Assembly: GCA_014208095.1 (NCBI GenBank)
Contig: JACHMT010000001.1
Coordinates: 1,054,001 to 1,118,000, forward strand
DNA: 64,000 bases
Direction: 5' to 3'
Source: Actinospineispora eucalypti
GTDB taxonomy: Bacteria; Actinomycetota; Actinomycetes; Mycobacteriales; Pseudonocardiaceae
Shown here piece by piece: positions 22,898 to 33,968 of this stretch; the first letter of the stretch is position 1; the number at the start of each line of letters is the position of its first letter. The notes under the pieces are model-generated. The model was not told the origin of the DNA. It did not search any database and was given only the letters and a program-made list of their open reading frames with translations. The position numbers and the translations under genes are program-made.

Positions 22898-24169
22898 ATG
22901 GCGATGGAGTTGCCGCCGTGGGTGGTCGCCGCGATTTTGCTGGTGACCGGTGGGGCAACCGGCATGGTCGCCGCCGTTCTGGCCCGGCGGGGTTGGCTTT
23001 CCGTTCTGGGTGGCCTCGAAGGACCTTTTCTCGCCCGGCCGCGAACCTTTGCCTGGTCGAGTTCCGCGGCTGTCCGGCGGGCTGTGGCGCCCGCGCTGCT
23101 CTATCTGGTCATTCGGTTGCTGGGGTCGCTGCTTTTCTGGGTGATGGCCTGGTGGAACCGCCGGCCGGTGAACCTGCTGGCCTGGGATGGCCAGTGGTAT
23201 CTGCGCATTGCCGAGTTCGGTTATCTGACCGCCGCGCGCGGCATGGTCGACGCACACAACATGCCCTCGCCATTCGGCGCGATGGCGTTCTTTCCCGGAT
23301 ACCCGCATCTGGTGCGGGGGGTCGCGCCGCTGCTCGGGGACGATTACCTCGCCGCCGGGCTGGTCGTCTCGACCGCGGCCGGGGTGGTCGGCGGCTACGC
23401 GGTCGCCCGGCTGGCCCGGCACTGCGGGGCCGACCGGCGGGGCGAGCTGATCGCCGTGGCGGCCCTCGCGGCGGCGCCGATGTCGGTGGTGTTCACGCTG
23501 CCGTACCCGGAGTCGTTGCTGGTCGCCGTGGTCGGGTGGGCGCTGGTCGGGTTGCTGGAGCGGCGGTGGTGGCTGGCCATCGCCGGCTCGGCCGCCGCCG
23601 GCTACCTCAGCCCGATGGGCGTGCCGCTCATCCCCGTGGTGATCGCGGCGATCGTGGTGCACCGGAAGCAGGCCGGCTGGCCGGCCCTTCTCGGGACACT
23701 GCTGACCCCGGCCGGACTGCTCGGCTACCTGCTCTGGGTGGACCGCAAGAGCGGAATGACCGGAGGCTTTTTCGCCATCACCAAGGCGGGCTGGGGAAAC
23801 GAAATCGACTTCGGCGCGACCACTCTCACCTGGGTGCTCGCCACCTTCGCCGCCGACCCCAATGTGTTCACCTTGATAACGGCGGCGGTAATCGTCGTTG
23901 CCGGCGCCGCGCTCATCTGGTCGCGCGGATTGTTGCCGTGGCCGGTGTGGACCTACTGCCTGTTCACCGTCGGCATGGCATTCGGTTCCGGTGGGCTGGT
24001 TCAGGACCGGGTTCGGCTACTGCTCTCCGCGTTTCCACTCATGTTGCCGCTGGCCATTGTGCTGTCCGGCCTGAAAGCGAGATGGGCCATCGCCTCCACC
24101 GCCGGCCTGGTGCTGGCCGGGCTGTGGTTCAGCGCCCACTCACTGACCGTCTGGCGGTACGGGATCTAG
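22898..24169 (+). CDS. PIG-V-like membrane mannosyltransferase
   Basis: A polytopic membrane protein of 423 residues with about nine hydrophobic helices. The extracytoplasmic loop after the second helix reads WDGQWYLRIAEFGY and is followed by FFPGYPHLVRG; later comes VFTLPYPESLL. These are the conserved features of the PIG-V family of dolichol/polyprenol-phosphate-mannose dependent glycosyltransferases. It probably adds mannose to envelope lipids or proteins. The last 41 bases overlap the 3-prime end of the convergent TetR gene. ATG 22898 has AAAAGGA upstream. Confidence 0.82.
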   Translation: MAMELPPWVVAAILLVTGGATGMVAAVLARRGWLSVLGGLEGPFLARPRTFAWSSSAAVRRAVAPALLYLVIRLLGSLLFWVMAWWNRRPVNLLAWDGQWYLRIAEFGYLTAARGMVDAHNMPSPFGAMAFFPGYPHLVRGVAPLLGDDYLAAGLVVSTAAGVVGGYAVARLARHCGADRRGELIAVAALAAAPMSVVFTLPYPESLLVAVVGWALVGLLERRWWLAIAGSAAAGYLSPMGVPLIPVVIAAIVVHRKQAGWPALLGTLLTPAGLLGYLLWVDRKSGMTGGFFAITKAGWGNEIDFGATTLTWVLATFAADPNVFTLITAAVIVVAGAALIWSRGLLPWPVWTYCLFTVGMAFGSGGLVQDRVRLLLSAFPLMLPLAIVLSGLKARWAIASTAGLVLAGLWFSAHSLTVWRYGI

Positions 24170-24851
24170 CAGAGCGGTCCTCCGGCGCGGTGAGCGCGGC
24201 GGAGAACTCCTCCCGGGTGAAGCTGAGCGGCAGTTCGCGCTGGTCGGGCCGGGCGCGCAGGCCGTCGAGCAGGACCGCCGCGATGCGCCGGGAGGCCACC
24301 CGCCACGCCTCCGGGGGCAGCTGCGGCTGGCCCAGCATCGCGCCGGCGACCATCACGTCGGGCGCGCCGACGTCGGCGCGGATCGTGCCGGCGCTGATGC
24401 CGCGCTGGATCACCGACTGAAGCGCGGTGCTGATCTCGAAGCTGTGCGGGTTGATCCGGCCGGTGACGGCCGGGCCGCCCATCATCGGCAGGACCAGGCG
24501 GTCGCGCTGGTCGACCACGCCGGCGAAGAACCCGGCCAGCGCGTCCAGCGGCTCGGCGGGGCTCTCGGCCGCGGCGCGCGCCAGCTCGGCGACCAGCTTG
24601 TAGGAGCGGTCGACCACGGCCGTGATTAGCTCGTCCCGGTCGGAGAAGTTCCGGTAGAGCGTGCCGACGCCGACGCCGGCCTCATGGGCGATACGGTCCA
24701 GCGGAACGGCGTAGCCGTCGCGCAGCAGCACCCGGGCGGCGGCGTCCAGCAGCGCGGTGTGGTTGGCCCGCGCGTCCGCCCGCCGGCGCCGGTTGCCCGC
24801 CGGCCCCGCCGGTCCGGTCACGTTCGTGCTGTCGGTCATCACCGCCATCAT
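24129..24851 (-). CDS. TetR family transcriptional regulator
   Basis: A 240-residue regulator with HTH sequence LLRDGYAVPLDRIAHEAGVGVGTLYRNFSDRDELI and a C-terminal domain resembling the SbtR-type group. It may start at 24851 or at the ATG 12 bases later; neither has a clear Shine-Dalgarno. The 3-prime end overlaps the mannosyltransferase gene by 41 bases on the opposite strand. It is divergent from furA, but the short intergenic region is occupied by the FurA box, so its own targets are unclear. Confidence 0.9.
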   Translation of the reverse strand: MMAVMTDSTNVTGPAGPAGNRRRRADARANHTALLDAAARVLLRDGYAVPLDRIAHEAGVGVGTLYRNFSDRDELITAVVDRSYKLVAELARAAAESPAEPLDALAGFFAGVVDQRDRLVLPMMGGPAVTGRINPHSFEISTALQSVIQRGISAGTIRADVGAPDVMVAGAMLGQPQLPPEAWRVASRRIAAVLLDGLRARPDQRELPLSFTREEFSAALTAPEDRSARSRTARRSVSGR

Positions 24852-24903
24852 GGGGGATGGCGAGTCGACCCGGTTGGGTGACGGCGCCGGCCGGGTTGAA
24901 AAC

Positions 24904-24921
24904 TTGACTCAATCCAGAAAA
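24904..24921 (+). promoter_or_regulatory. FurA autoregulatory box/promoter
   Basis: TTGACTCAATCCAGAAAA closely resembles the furA-katG promoter operator of mycobacteria and streptomycetes (TTGACTC...CCAGAAAA). It is 20 bases upstream of the furA GTG start, so the operator overlaps the promoter and controls furA and katG together. Confidence 0.8.
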
Positions 24922-24940
24922 TGCACCAAGCTTCGGTGCC

Positions 24941-25429
24941 GTGCCGACGACTTCGGACTTCGAGCGCATGTTGCGCGGGGTCGCGCTGCGGGTCACGCGC
25001 CCCCGTTTGGCGGTGCTGTCCGCGGTACACGATCATCCGCACGCCGATACGGATTCGATCATCGGTATCGTGCGTTCGGACCTCGGCGAGGTGTCCCGCC
25101 AGGCCGTCTACGACGTGCTGAACGCGCTGACCTCGACCGGCTTGGTGCGGCGCATCGAGCCGGCGGGTTCCTCCGCGCGCTACGAGGCGCGGGTCGGGGA
25201 CAACCACCACCACGTCGTGTGCCGGTCGTGCGGCGCCATCGCCGACGTCGACTGCGCCGTCGGCGGCACGCCCTGCCTGACCGCGTCCGATGACCACGGC
25301 TTCGCCATCGACGAGGCCGAGGTCATCTACTGGGGCCTGTGCCCCGACTGTTCCACCACACCCAGCGCCGACGGCGCTGGGACCGAGCGCGCGCCCCGTT
25401 CGGCGCGCGCGGGAGAAACTAGTTCCTGA
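24941..25429 (+). CDS. furA: Fur family peroxide-sensing repressor
   Basis: A 162-residue Fur-type regulator located 21 bases upstream of katG, the conserved furA-katG arrangement. The DNA-binding part includes [22 protein letters not shown] and [19 protein letters not shown]. The metal sites show as [13 protein letters not shown] and GLCPDCS. It should repress its own promoter and katG until peroxide oxidises its metal. The GTG start lies close to the -10 region, consistent with a very short or absent leader, as known for furA. Confidence 0.95.
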   Translation: MPTTSDFERMLRGVALRVTRPRLAVLSAVHDHPHADTDSIIGIVRSDLGEVSRQAVYDVLNALTSTGLVRRIEPAGSSARYEARVGDNHHHVVCRSCGAIADVDCAVGGTPCLTASDDHGFAIDEAEVIYWGLCPDCSTTPSADGAGTERAPRSARAGETSS

Positions 25430-27673
<2,244 letters not shown>

Positions 27674-27741
27674 TCTCCGGTCGCCCGGGCCGGCCTCCGC
27701 GTGGGGCTGGCCCGGGCGTTCGGACGCCCTAAGGTGCGGGC

Positions 27742-28470
27742 ATGCCCGCATCGCGTCCGACCATCCTGGCCACGTCCGGCGGTTTCCGGTACTCCGCGCG
27801 GTTGCGCTGGGAGGTCGGGGCGCTCACCCACCGGGCGGTCGCGCTGGCCGGGGTGACCGGCCGGGCGCCCCGCGTGTGCCTGCTGCCCACCGCCGTCGGC
27901 GATGACCACGCGCTGGTCAGCACGTTCTACGACAACGCGTGGCGGCAGGGCTGGGCGGGCAGCCACGTCTCCCTGTTCCCCATGCCGAACGTGGACGACG
28001 TGCGCAAACACCTGCTCAGTCAGGACGTCATCTGGGCGTGGGGCGGCAGCGTGGCCGGGCTGCTGGCCATGTGGCGGCTGCACGGGGTGGACACGGCGCT
28101 GCGGGAGGCGTGGCAGGACGGCGTGGTGCTCACCGGCGTCTCCGCCGGGTCGATCTGCTGGCACGTCGGCGGAACCACCGACTCGTTCGGCCCCGAGCTC
28201 CAGCCGGTGACCAACGGGCTCGCCCTGCTGCCCTGGTCCAACGGCGTGCACTACGACAGCGAGGCGCAGCGCCGGCCGCTGTTCCAGCGGCTGATCGCGG
28301 ACGGCGAACTGCCACCCGGCTACGCCACCGACGACGGCGCCGGGCTGCTCTACCACGGCAGCGAGCTGCACGAGGTACTCACCGAGCGGGCCGACGCCCG
28401 CGCGTACTTCGTGGAACGCCGCCCGGACGGCTCGGCGCTGGAGACGCCCCTGCCGGCCACCCGGCTCTGA
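27742..28470 (+). CDS. Peptidase E (family S51)
   Basis: A 242-residue cytosolic dipeptidase E-type enzyme. The nucleophile elbow is GVSAGSICWH, with the oxyanion segment AWGGSVAGLL and the later SNGVHYDSE motif. The enzyme should cleave N-terminal aspartyl dipeptides or related substrates. ATG 27742 has no strong Shine-Dalgarno. No operon partner. Confidence 0.9.
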   Translation: MPASRPTILATSGGFRYSARLRWEVGALTHRAVALAGVTGRAPRVCLLPTAVGDDHALVSTFYDNAWRQGWAGSHVSLFPMPNVDDVRKHLLSQDVIWAWGGSVAGLLAMWRLHGVDTALREAWQDGVVLTGVSAGSICWHVGGTTDSFGPELQPVTNGLALLPWSNGVHYDSEAQRRPLFQRLIADGELPPGYATDDGAGLLYHGSELHEVLTERADARAYFVERRPDGSALETPLPATRL

Positions 28471-28488
28471 GTCTCGAACGGCCCGGCG

Positions 28489-28599
28489 CTACCGCCGAAG
28501 CTCCTGGCGCTGCCACACCAGGAGCCCGGCGGCGACCAGAACGGCCGCCAGTGAGGCGGCGGCCAGGCCGAGCCACAGGGCACGCGGGCGGATGCTCAC
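28489..28599 (-). CDS. Small single-pass membrane protein, 36 residues
   Basis: From GTG 28599 the product is MSIRPRALWLGL followed by a typical membrane helix (AAASLAAVLVAAGLLVW) and a basic end (QRQELRR). Its length and composition are typical of actinomycete membrane microproteins. The Shine-Dalgarno is weak. The 28600-28830 sequence beyond it is non-coding and holds an 18-bp palindrome. Confidence 0.4.
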   Translation of the reverse strand: MSIRPRALWLGLAAASLAAVLVAAGLLVWQRQELRR

Positions 28600-28733
28600 C
28601 GCGGCATCGTGGCACGCCTCCCGGGCGGTCCCATTTCCCGGATCGGGCACGGGAGGTGGTCGTAGGGCAACCGTCGCACCGATCGCGGGCCGGATCGCCC
28701 CCCGCGCCTCGGAACCGAGTATCGAGGCACGCC

Positions 28734-28751
28734 CCCGGGAGGCCTCCCGGG
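28734..28751. promoter_or_regulatory. Perfect 18-bp palindrome upstream of the LLM oxidoreductase
   Basis: CCCGGGAGGCCTCCCGGG, perfectly self-complementary without spacer, 80 bases before the LLM oxidoreductase start. Could be an operator; no regulator gene is adjacent. Confidence 0.45.
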
Positions 28752-28830
28752 AAGGCCGACCGCGCCGCTCGGAATGGGGCGGGGGTGCGGGATGGTTGAG
28801 GCGGGAGTCGACAGCTACGGGAGGATGATC

Positions 28831-29685
28831 ATGAGCATTGACGCCACGCCGGTGCGGCTGGGGCGGGTCGGGGTCTGGGTCGGGCAGTGGGGGATGACGG
28901 CCGAGCGGGCGGCCGGGATCGAGCGGCTGGGTTACGGCGCGATCTGGATCGGTGGGTCGCCGGAGGCGGACCTGTCGGTGCCCCAGACCGTGCTGGACGC
29001 CACCGAGCGCATCTCGGTGGCCACCGGGATCGTGAACATCTGGTCGGCCGACGCGGCCACCGTGGCCGACTCGTACCACCGGCTGGAGGCCGGCCACCCC
29101 GGCCGCTTCCTCCTCGGCGTCGGCGCCGGCCACCCGGAGGCGACCGCCGAGTACACCAAGCCCTACGAGGCACTGGTGAACTACCTGGACGTGCTGGACG
29201 AGCGCAAGGTGCCGACCGAGCGGCGCGCGCTGGCCGCGCTCGGCCCCAAGGTGCTGCGGCTGGCCGCCGACCGCGCCGCCGGCGCCCACCCGTACCTGGT
29301 CCCGCCCGCCTACACCGCGACCGCCCGGGACACCCTGGGCAACGCGCCGCTGCTCGCGGTGGAGCACAAGGTCGCCCTGGGCACCGACCACGCGGCGACC
29401 CTGGCGGTCGGCCGCCCCGCCGTGGACCAGCCGTACCTGCACCTTTCCAACTACCGGGCCAACCTGCGCCGGCTGGGCTACACCGACGCCGACCTGGACA
29501 ACGGCGGCACCGACGCGCTGATCGACGCACTGGTCGCGCAGGGCGACGCGGCGACCGCGGCCGGCAAGGTCACCGCCCACCTGGACAACGGCGCCGACCA
29601 CGTCTGCGTGCACGTGCTGCCGGACGCCGGCGACCCGCTGCCCGCACTGGCCGAGCTGGCCGGCGCGCTGGGGCTCAGCCGGTAG
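28831..29685 (+). CDS. LLM-class F420-dependent oxidoreductase
   Basis: A 284-residue luciferase-like monooxygenase-fold oxidoreductase. Motifs are GYGAIWIGGSPEADL, SVATGIVNIWSADAATVADSYH and GRFLLGVGAGHPE, typical of F420-dependent actinomycete enzymes. ATG 28831 lies six bases after GGGAGG. It converges with the CGECR protein gene and overlaps it by 11 bases. Substrate unknown. Confidence 0.92.
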   Translation: MSIDATPVRLGRVGVWVGQWGMTAERAAGIERLGYGAIWIGGSPEADLSVPQTVLDATERISVATGIVNIWSADAATVADSYHRLEAGHPGRFLLGVGAGHPEATAEYTKPYEALVNYLDVLDERKVPTERRALAALGPKVLRLAADRAAGAHPYLVPPAYTATARDTLGNAPLLAVEHKVALGTDHAATLAVGRPAVDQPYLHLSNYRANLRRLGYTDADLDNGGTDALIDALVAQGDAATAAGKVTAHLDNGADHVCVHVLPDAGDPLPALAELAGALGLSR

Positions 29686-30352
29686 CGCCGGGGTCGATCT
29701 GCACCGGGTAGCCGGCGCGCAGCACCGCGACCGTGGCCGGCGGGGTGATCACGTCCACCTCGCCGCGCCCGGGACGCGGGCGCCGGCCCCGGTAACCGTG
29801 GTGCGCCCAGGTCACCAACTCGCCACCCAGCACCAGCTCGGGGTCGGCCCGGTGTGCCGGGAGCGCCGACTCGGTGTGCTGGGAGTGCCGGCTCGCGGGG
29901 GTGGGGCCGGCCAGCACGAAGGTGCCGTCCGGGAGGTCCCGCCACGGCATCGGGTGCAGCCGGCGGCGGCGGGTGCCGGCGACCAGGCGCTCGGCGTGCA
30001 GGCGGCGGTTCATTTCGCCGGCGGACGGTGGGGCGCCGCCCACCGACTCCGTCCAGGCCCGCCGGTAGGCCTGGTAGTCGGCGTGCCGGCACTCCCCGCA
30101 GGGCCGGTGGCCGGCGGCGAAGGACACGGCCTCGTCGTGGAAGTACAGGTGGGTCCACCGGTTGGGCAACCACTGCTCCCGCCACCGGCCGCGGAACTCC
30201 AGCGCGCAGGTGATCCACAGGTTCCCCCGGTGCGGCCGCACGATCTCGCGACCCTCGTGCAGCACGCCCCGGTTGCCGGTCCACGCTCCGCGCAGCGGGA
30301 TCGCCACGATCTCGCCCAGCGGGGTGACCCGGTTGCGCTCAGCCGGCCGCAT
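29675..30352 (-). CDS. Conserved CGECR-motif protein of the alkylation-repair operon
   Basis: A 225-residue soluble protein of unknown function. The central motif is GHRPCGECRHADYQAYRRAW, which could bind zinc. No enzyme family is recognised. Its start overlaps the end of the upstream methyltransferase gene by 14 bases, so it is the last gene of a four-gene unit (sigma factor, two methyltransferases, this protein). Co-localisation suggests a role in handling alkylated DNA or RNA. Confidence 0.75.
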   Translation of the reverse strand: MRPAERNRVTPLGEIVAIPLRGAWTGNRGVLHEGREIVRPHRGNLWITCALEFRGRWREQWLPNRWTHLYFHDEAVSFAAGHRPCGECRHADYQAYRRAWTESVGGAPPSAGEMNRRLHAERLVAGTRRRRLHPMPWRDLPDGTFVLAGPTPASRHSQHTESALPAHRADPELVLGGELVTWAHHGYRGRRPRPGRGEVDVITPPATVAVLRAGYPVQIDPGATG

Positions 30353-30818
30353 ACAGCCCCGGCTGTTCCAGGTCGAGCAGGAGGCGCTTGCGGCGCAGCC
30401 CGCCCGCGTAGCCCCGCGGCTCGCCGTCCTTGCCCAGCACCCGGTGGCAGGGCACCACGATGGACAGCGGATTGCGCCCCACCGCGGCGCCGACCTCGCG
30501 GGCCATGGCCGGCTGGCCGATGGCGCGCGCGATCGCCCCGTAGGTCGTGGTGGCGCCGTACGGGATCCGGGCGATGCGCGCCCACACGGACCGCTGGAAC
30601 GCGTCACCGTCGGCCCGCACGGGCAGGTCGAACTCCGTGCGGGAGCCGGCGAGGTACTCGGTGAGCTGCCGGATGACCTCGTCGAACCCACTGTCGTCGC
30701 GTTCACCGACGTCGTCGGGCTTGTACCAGTGGTGCGGGAAGTAGAGGCCGGTGAGGGCCTCGCCGTCGCGGACCAGGGTGAGGTCGCCGAGCGGGCTCGG
30801 CCAGATCGTGTGGTTCAT
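30339..30818 (-). CDS. Methylated-DNA-protein-cysteine methyltransferase (Ogt type)
   Basis: A 159-residue suicide repair protein that removes O6-alkyl groups from guanine. The acceptor site is IVVPCHRVLG, the recognition helix region is IPYGATTTYGAIA, and the C-terminal RRKRLLLDLE is typical. It starts with ATG overlapping the stop of the preceding methyltransferase gene (ATGA). Confidence 0.96.
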   Translation of the reverse strand: MNHTIWPSPLGDLTLVRDGEALTGLYFPHHWYKPDDVGERDDSGFDEVIRQLTEYLAGSRTEFDLPVRADGDAFQRSVWARIARIPYGATTTYGAIARAIGQPAMAREVGAAVGRNPLSIVVPCHRVLGKDGEPRGYAGGLRRKRLLLDLEQPGLYAAG

Positions 30819-31414
30819 TTCGAGGTCTCCAGGGTGAGCAGGGTCTGCTTGGCTTCGGCGCCGCCCCGGTAGCCGCCGGACGAGCCGTCCGAGCGGACCA
30901 CCCGGTGGCAGGGCACCACCAGGGGCAGCGGGTTGGTGGCGCACGCGGTGCCGGCGGCCCGTACCGCCCGGGGGCTGCCGGCCGCCGCCGCCACCTGGGT
31001 GTAGCTCTCCGTGCCGCCGTAGGGGATGACGGTCAGGTGGCGCAGCACGGCCAGCCGGAAACCCCGGGCCAGCCGGAAGTCCAGCGGCAGGTCGAAGGCC
31101 GTGCGGCGGCCGGCGAAGTACTCGTCCAGCTGCCGGGCCGCCTTGTCCAGGCGGGACGGCGCGGCCAGGATTCGCGGGCTGACCGAGCCGGCCAGCGCGC
31201 CGAGCACCGAGTCGTGCCCCTCCCGGTGGAAGGCCACCCGCACCAGCCCCTGGGCGGTGGCGGCGAGCAGCAGCTGGCCGACCGGCGAGTCGACGGTGCG
31301 GTAGCCGACGTCCAGCAGGCCCTCGGCCCCGGCGGTGGCCACCAGGCGGGACCGCAGCCGCGCGGTCGTTTCCTCGTCCACGTCGGAAAGCTCGGCGAAC
31401 AGTTCGGAGATCAT
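30815..31414 (-). CDS. Second methylated-DNA-protein-cysteine methyltransferase with N-terminal extension
   Basis: A 199-residue paralogue with an extra N-terminal stretch (ISELFAELSDVDEETTARLRSRL). The acceptor site is LVVPCHRVVR and the recognition segment is VIPYGGTESYTQVAAA. The ATG overlaps the sigma factor stop by four bases. Such variants are often found beside ECF sigma factors in actinomycetes and may act as sensor and repair protein together. Confidence 0.93.
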   Translation of the reverse strand: MISELFAELSDVDEETTARLRSRLVATAGAEGLLDVGYRTVDSPVGQLLLAATAQGLVRVAFHREGHDSVLGALAGSVSPRILAAPSRLDKAARQLDEYFAGRRTAFDLPLDFRLARGFRLAVLRHLTVIPYGGTESYTQVAAAAGSPRAVRAAGTACATNPLPLVVPCHRVVRSDGSSGGYRGGAEAKQTLLTLETSK

Positions 31415-31941
31415 GTGAGGGCTCCCTCCGGGTAGATGGCGCGCAAGGTCTTGATGCCGTCCGCGGCCGCCCGGCGGGCGGCGTCGGTGCTGCCGCCGGT
31501 GATCCGGGCGACCTCCTTGTGCGGCAGCCCGGCCAGGTAGTGGTAGGCCACGGCGGCGCGCTGCTTGTCCGGCAGCCGGGCCAGCGCCCGCCACAGGTCG
31601 GGGTCGGACCGGCCGGGTTGGCCGTGCCGGCTCGGCCGGTCCGGCGGTTCGGCCACCGGGTCGGCGCGGCGGGCCCGTGCCCGGGCCAGGTCGACGGCCC
31701 TGCGGTGGGCGATCGTGACCAGCCAGGCCTCCACGTTGGCGTCGGCCGGCAGCTCCGGGTACGCCCGGAGCGCGGACAGGAACGTCTCCGACCAGGCGTC
31801 CTCCGCGTCCGTCGGGCCGACCACGGCCCGGCACACGCGCAGCACCATCGGCCCGTACTCGTCCACGATCTGTTCGAACGGCCGCATCTGCACGTTGGGT
31901 AAACGACCGGGCCGCCGGAAACGTGAGATCGCCCCAAACAT
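31411..31941 (-). CDS. ECF sigma factor of the MGMT operon
   Basis: A 176-residue sigma-70 family protein. Region 2 has DEYGPMVLRVCRAVVGPTDAEDAW and region 4 has LPDKQRAAVAYHYLAGLPHKEVARI. It heads an operon with two O6-methylguanine methyltransferases. No anti-sigma factor follows, so control must come from elsewhere, perhaps from the adjacent methyltransferase. The start at 31941 is uncertain; ATG 31887 is an alternative without Shine-Dalgarno. A palindrome lies directly upstream. Confidence 0.85.
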   Translation of the reverse strand: MFGAISRFRRPGRLPNVQMRPFEQIVDEYGPMVLRVCRAVVGPTDAEDAWSETFLSALRAYPELPADANVEAWLVTIAHRRAVDLARARARRADPVAEPPDRPSRHGQPGRSDPDLWRALARLPDKQRAAVAYHYLAGLPHKEVARITGGSTDAARRAAADGIKTLRAIYPEGALT

Positions 31942-31945
31942 CACA

Positions 31946-31961
31946 ACTTGAAAACTCAAGT
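31946..31961. promoter_or_regulatory. ACTTGA/TCAAGT palindrome at the sigma-MGMT operon start
   Basis: ACTTGA, four bases, TCAAGT, five bases upstream of the presumed start codon. It could be an operator or part of a sigma-specific promoter controlling the alkylation-repair operon. Confidence 0.45.
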
Positions 31962-31974
31962 AACCCCGCCGCAC

Positions 31975-32398
31975 GCCCCGGCGATCCTCATTGTGCGGAC
32001 GCGGTGCGTAACCCCCCGGCGCATCGCGTCCGCGCTAACCCGGCGCGGACGGTGATCGTCGTTTGCGGCGTACGAGCCGCGAAAATCGCGGCCGCACCGC
32101 CAGCGACAGCGATCAAGCTCGGCCAGCGCGGCGGGATCACCCGGGACGACGATCACGCCCGATCGCATGATCACCATGACATGGTGGCCACCTCGGACGC
32201 CCCCAGGTGACCATCACGTCATGCTGATCACCAATCACATGATCACCAGGCCATGGCGGCCGCCTCAGTGGCCCAGAGGTGGCCACCACGCCCTGTTGAT
32301 CACGAAACGCGCCGCGCAGCCGAAACGTAACGGGCCGCACCCAACCAGGGCAGTCCTCCGAGCCGCGCCGTCCAAGCAGATCTTTAAACCGCCGCCCG
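31975..32398. other. Non-coding region with clustered TGATCACCA motifs
   Basis: No gene is supported. Three copies of TGATCACCA (32168, 32225, 32240) and one TGATCACGA (32297), plus two copies of the palindrome GGTGGCCACC (32183-32192 and 32278-32287), lie within 140 bases. They may be binding sites or a decayed tandem repeat. No promoter could be assigned with confidence. Confidence 0.55.
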
Positions 32399-33910
32399 CT
32401 ACACCAGCGGAACCAACTGGAACGCCCGATCCCGCGCCGGACAGCTCAACACCAGCAGATCACCGTCGGCGCGCACCTGTTCACCCGTCACCGAGTGCCC
32501 CTCGACCCGGGCCAGCTCCTCGCCGTCCGCGCACAACAGCCAACGTCCCCGGCCGAGCACCCGGCCGATGCCGACCGAACCGTCCCCCGGCACGTCGTCG
32601 CGGGCGCGCAACCGCATCTCCAGCTTGCCGTCCACCACCTCGGCCCGGCTCACGTCCACGTTCCGGGCTACCTCGAGCAGCGCCGGCCGCTCGAACCGGG
32701 CCGGGTCGAACGGCTCGTTGTACAGCCGCCACAGGCCGTCCGGCACGTTCAGCCGCGCGTAGCCGAGCAGCGTGTTGCCGGTCATCGGCTCGACCTCGAC
32801 CAGGTGGCCGTCCGCGTCGAAGATCGTGTCGTTGCGCGGGTAGTACCGGCCGCCGTCGACCACGGTGGGGGACATGTACCGGTCCGCGTGCGCGAGCAGG
32901 CCGTCCAGGGTCTCCGCGTCGCCCATCTCCGAGGCCCACACGGAGGTCCAGCCGAAGTCGCACCAGTCGTAGTTCATCGGCATGCCCTCGAACTCGCGTG
33001 CCGTGGGCCGCACGGACAGCGTGCCGCCGGGTTCGCGCACCAGGAAGTCCTGGAGCTGCCGGGGGTAGTTGGCGCGCACGAAGTCCCGGTTCCACATGTT
33101 CATCAGCGCGCCGCACCAGGCGTCACTCCAGGCGCTCTGCCCGCCGCCGGGCACCACCGCGCGGCTGTCCTCGGCCACGAACCGGTTGTAGTGGCCCGTC
33201 TCGTCCAGCCGGCCGAAGTCGCGCCAGGCCTGCTCGTAGCCGGCCACCACCTCGTCGGCCCGGTTGCCGCCGGTGATCAGGTCGTGCAGCCGGAAGCCCA
33301 GGATGGCCGGCTGGTTGCAGATCTGGAACACGCAGTTGGGCTCGCAGGCCACGCCGAGGTAGCCGTTCTGGACCATCTGCCAGTAGATGTGCTCGTTGAG
33401 CGAGTCCCGGTCGTAGGCGAACCGCTTGGGCTCGCCGCCCCAGAAGAACGACCAGTGCTCGAAGGTCAGGGAGCCGGGCGCGGTGAACTCGTCGGAGCCG
33501 AAGAGGTAGTCGTGCAGCAGCGCGCAGGACTGCACGTAGGCGCTGTACATGATGTTGTCCCGGACCACCGGGTCCCACTCCTCGCCCAGCTTGCCGGCGA
33601 GGTGGGCGTTGAACGGCGCGCCGCCCCGGCTGGTGTCCCGCCAGTACAGCCACACCTCGGGCTCCAGCAGCTTGTCGATCAGCCGCCGGATCACCGGCCG
33701 GAAGAGGCCCGGCGCGGCGGGCAGCCGGTTGCGGTGGGTCAGGGCCAGCGCGTAGACCATGTACGACAGCTGGAAGCGGTAGCCGCCGAAGTCGTCCTGG
33801 CCGATGCTCTTGTTCTGCATCAGCGACCAGTCGTTGCGCTGCCGCCGGGACAGGTTGTCGAAGTGCCGCAGGTGGCCGAGATCTTCGTTGTCCAGCTGAG
33901 CCTCTGGCAT
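32399..33910 (-). CDS. Linalool dehydratase/isomerase-like protein
   Basis: A 503-residue protein matching the Ldi family fold. Characteristic segments are RFQLSYMVYALALTH, DPVVRDNIMYSAYVQS, LNEHIYWQMVQNG and ACEPNCVFQICNQPA, the last corresponding to the active-site Cys/Glu region of linalool dehydratase-isomerase. The bacterial LinD is exported, but no signal peptide is present here. The true substrate need not be linalool. It is divergent from a DgoD-type dehydratase, 58 bases apart, suggesting shared regulation and perhaps a common pathway. Confidence 0.82.
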   Translation of the reverse strand: MPEAQLDNEDLGHLRHFDNLSRRQRNDWSLMQNKSIGQDDFGGYRFQLSYMVYALALTHRNRLPAAPGLFRPVIRRLIDKLLEPEVWLYWRDTSRGGAPFNAHLAGKLGEEWDPVVRDNIMYSAYVQSCALLHDYLFGSDEFTAPGSLTFEHWSFFWGGEPKRFAYDRDSLNEHIYWQMVQNGYLGVACEPNCVFQICNQPAILGFRLHDLITGGNRADEVVAGYEQAWRDFGRLDETGHYNRFVAEDSRAVVPGGGQSAWSDAWCGALMNMWNRDFVRANYPRQLQDFLVREPGGTLSVRPTAREFEGMPMNYDWCDFGWTSVWASEMGDAETLDGLLAHADRYMSPTVVDGGRYYPRNDTIFDADGHLVEVEPMTGNTLLGYARLNVPDGLWRLYNEPFDPARFERPALLEVARNVDVSRAEVVDGKLEMRLRARDDVPGDGSVGIGRVLGRGRWLLCADGEELARVEGHSVTGEQVRADGDLLVLSCPARDRAFQLVPLV

Positions 33911-33968
33911 GTCTGCAGATGCTAATCCCGCCGGCCGTCGCGCGCTGGCGGGTAGGCTGCGGTGGAGA

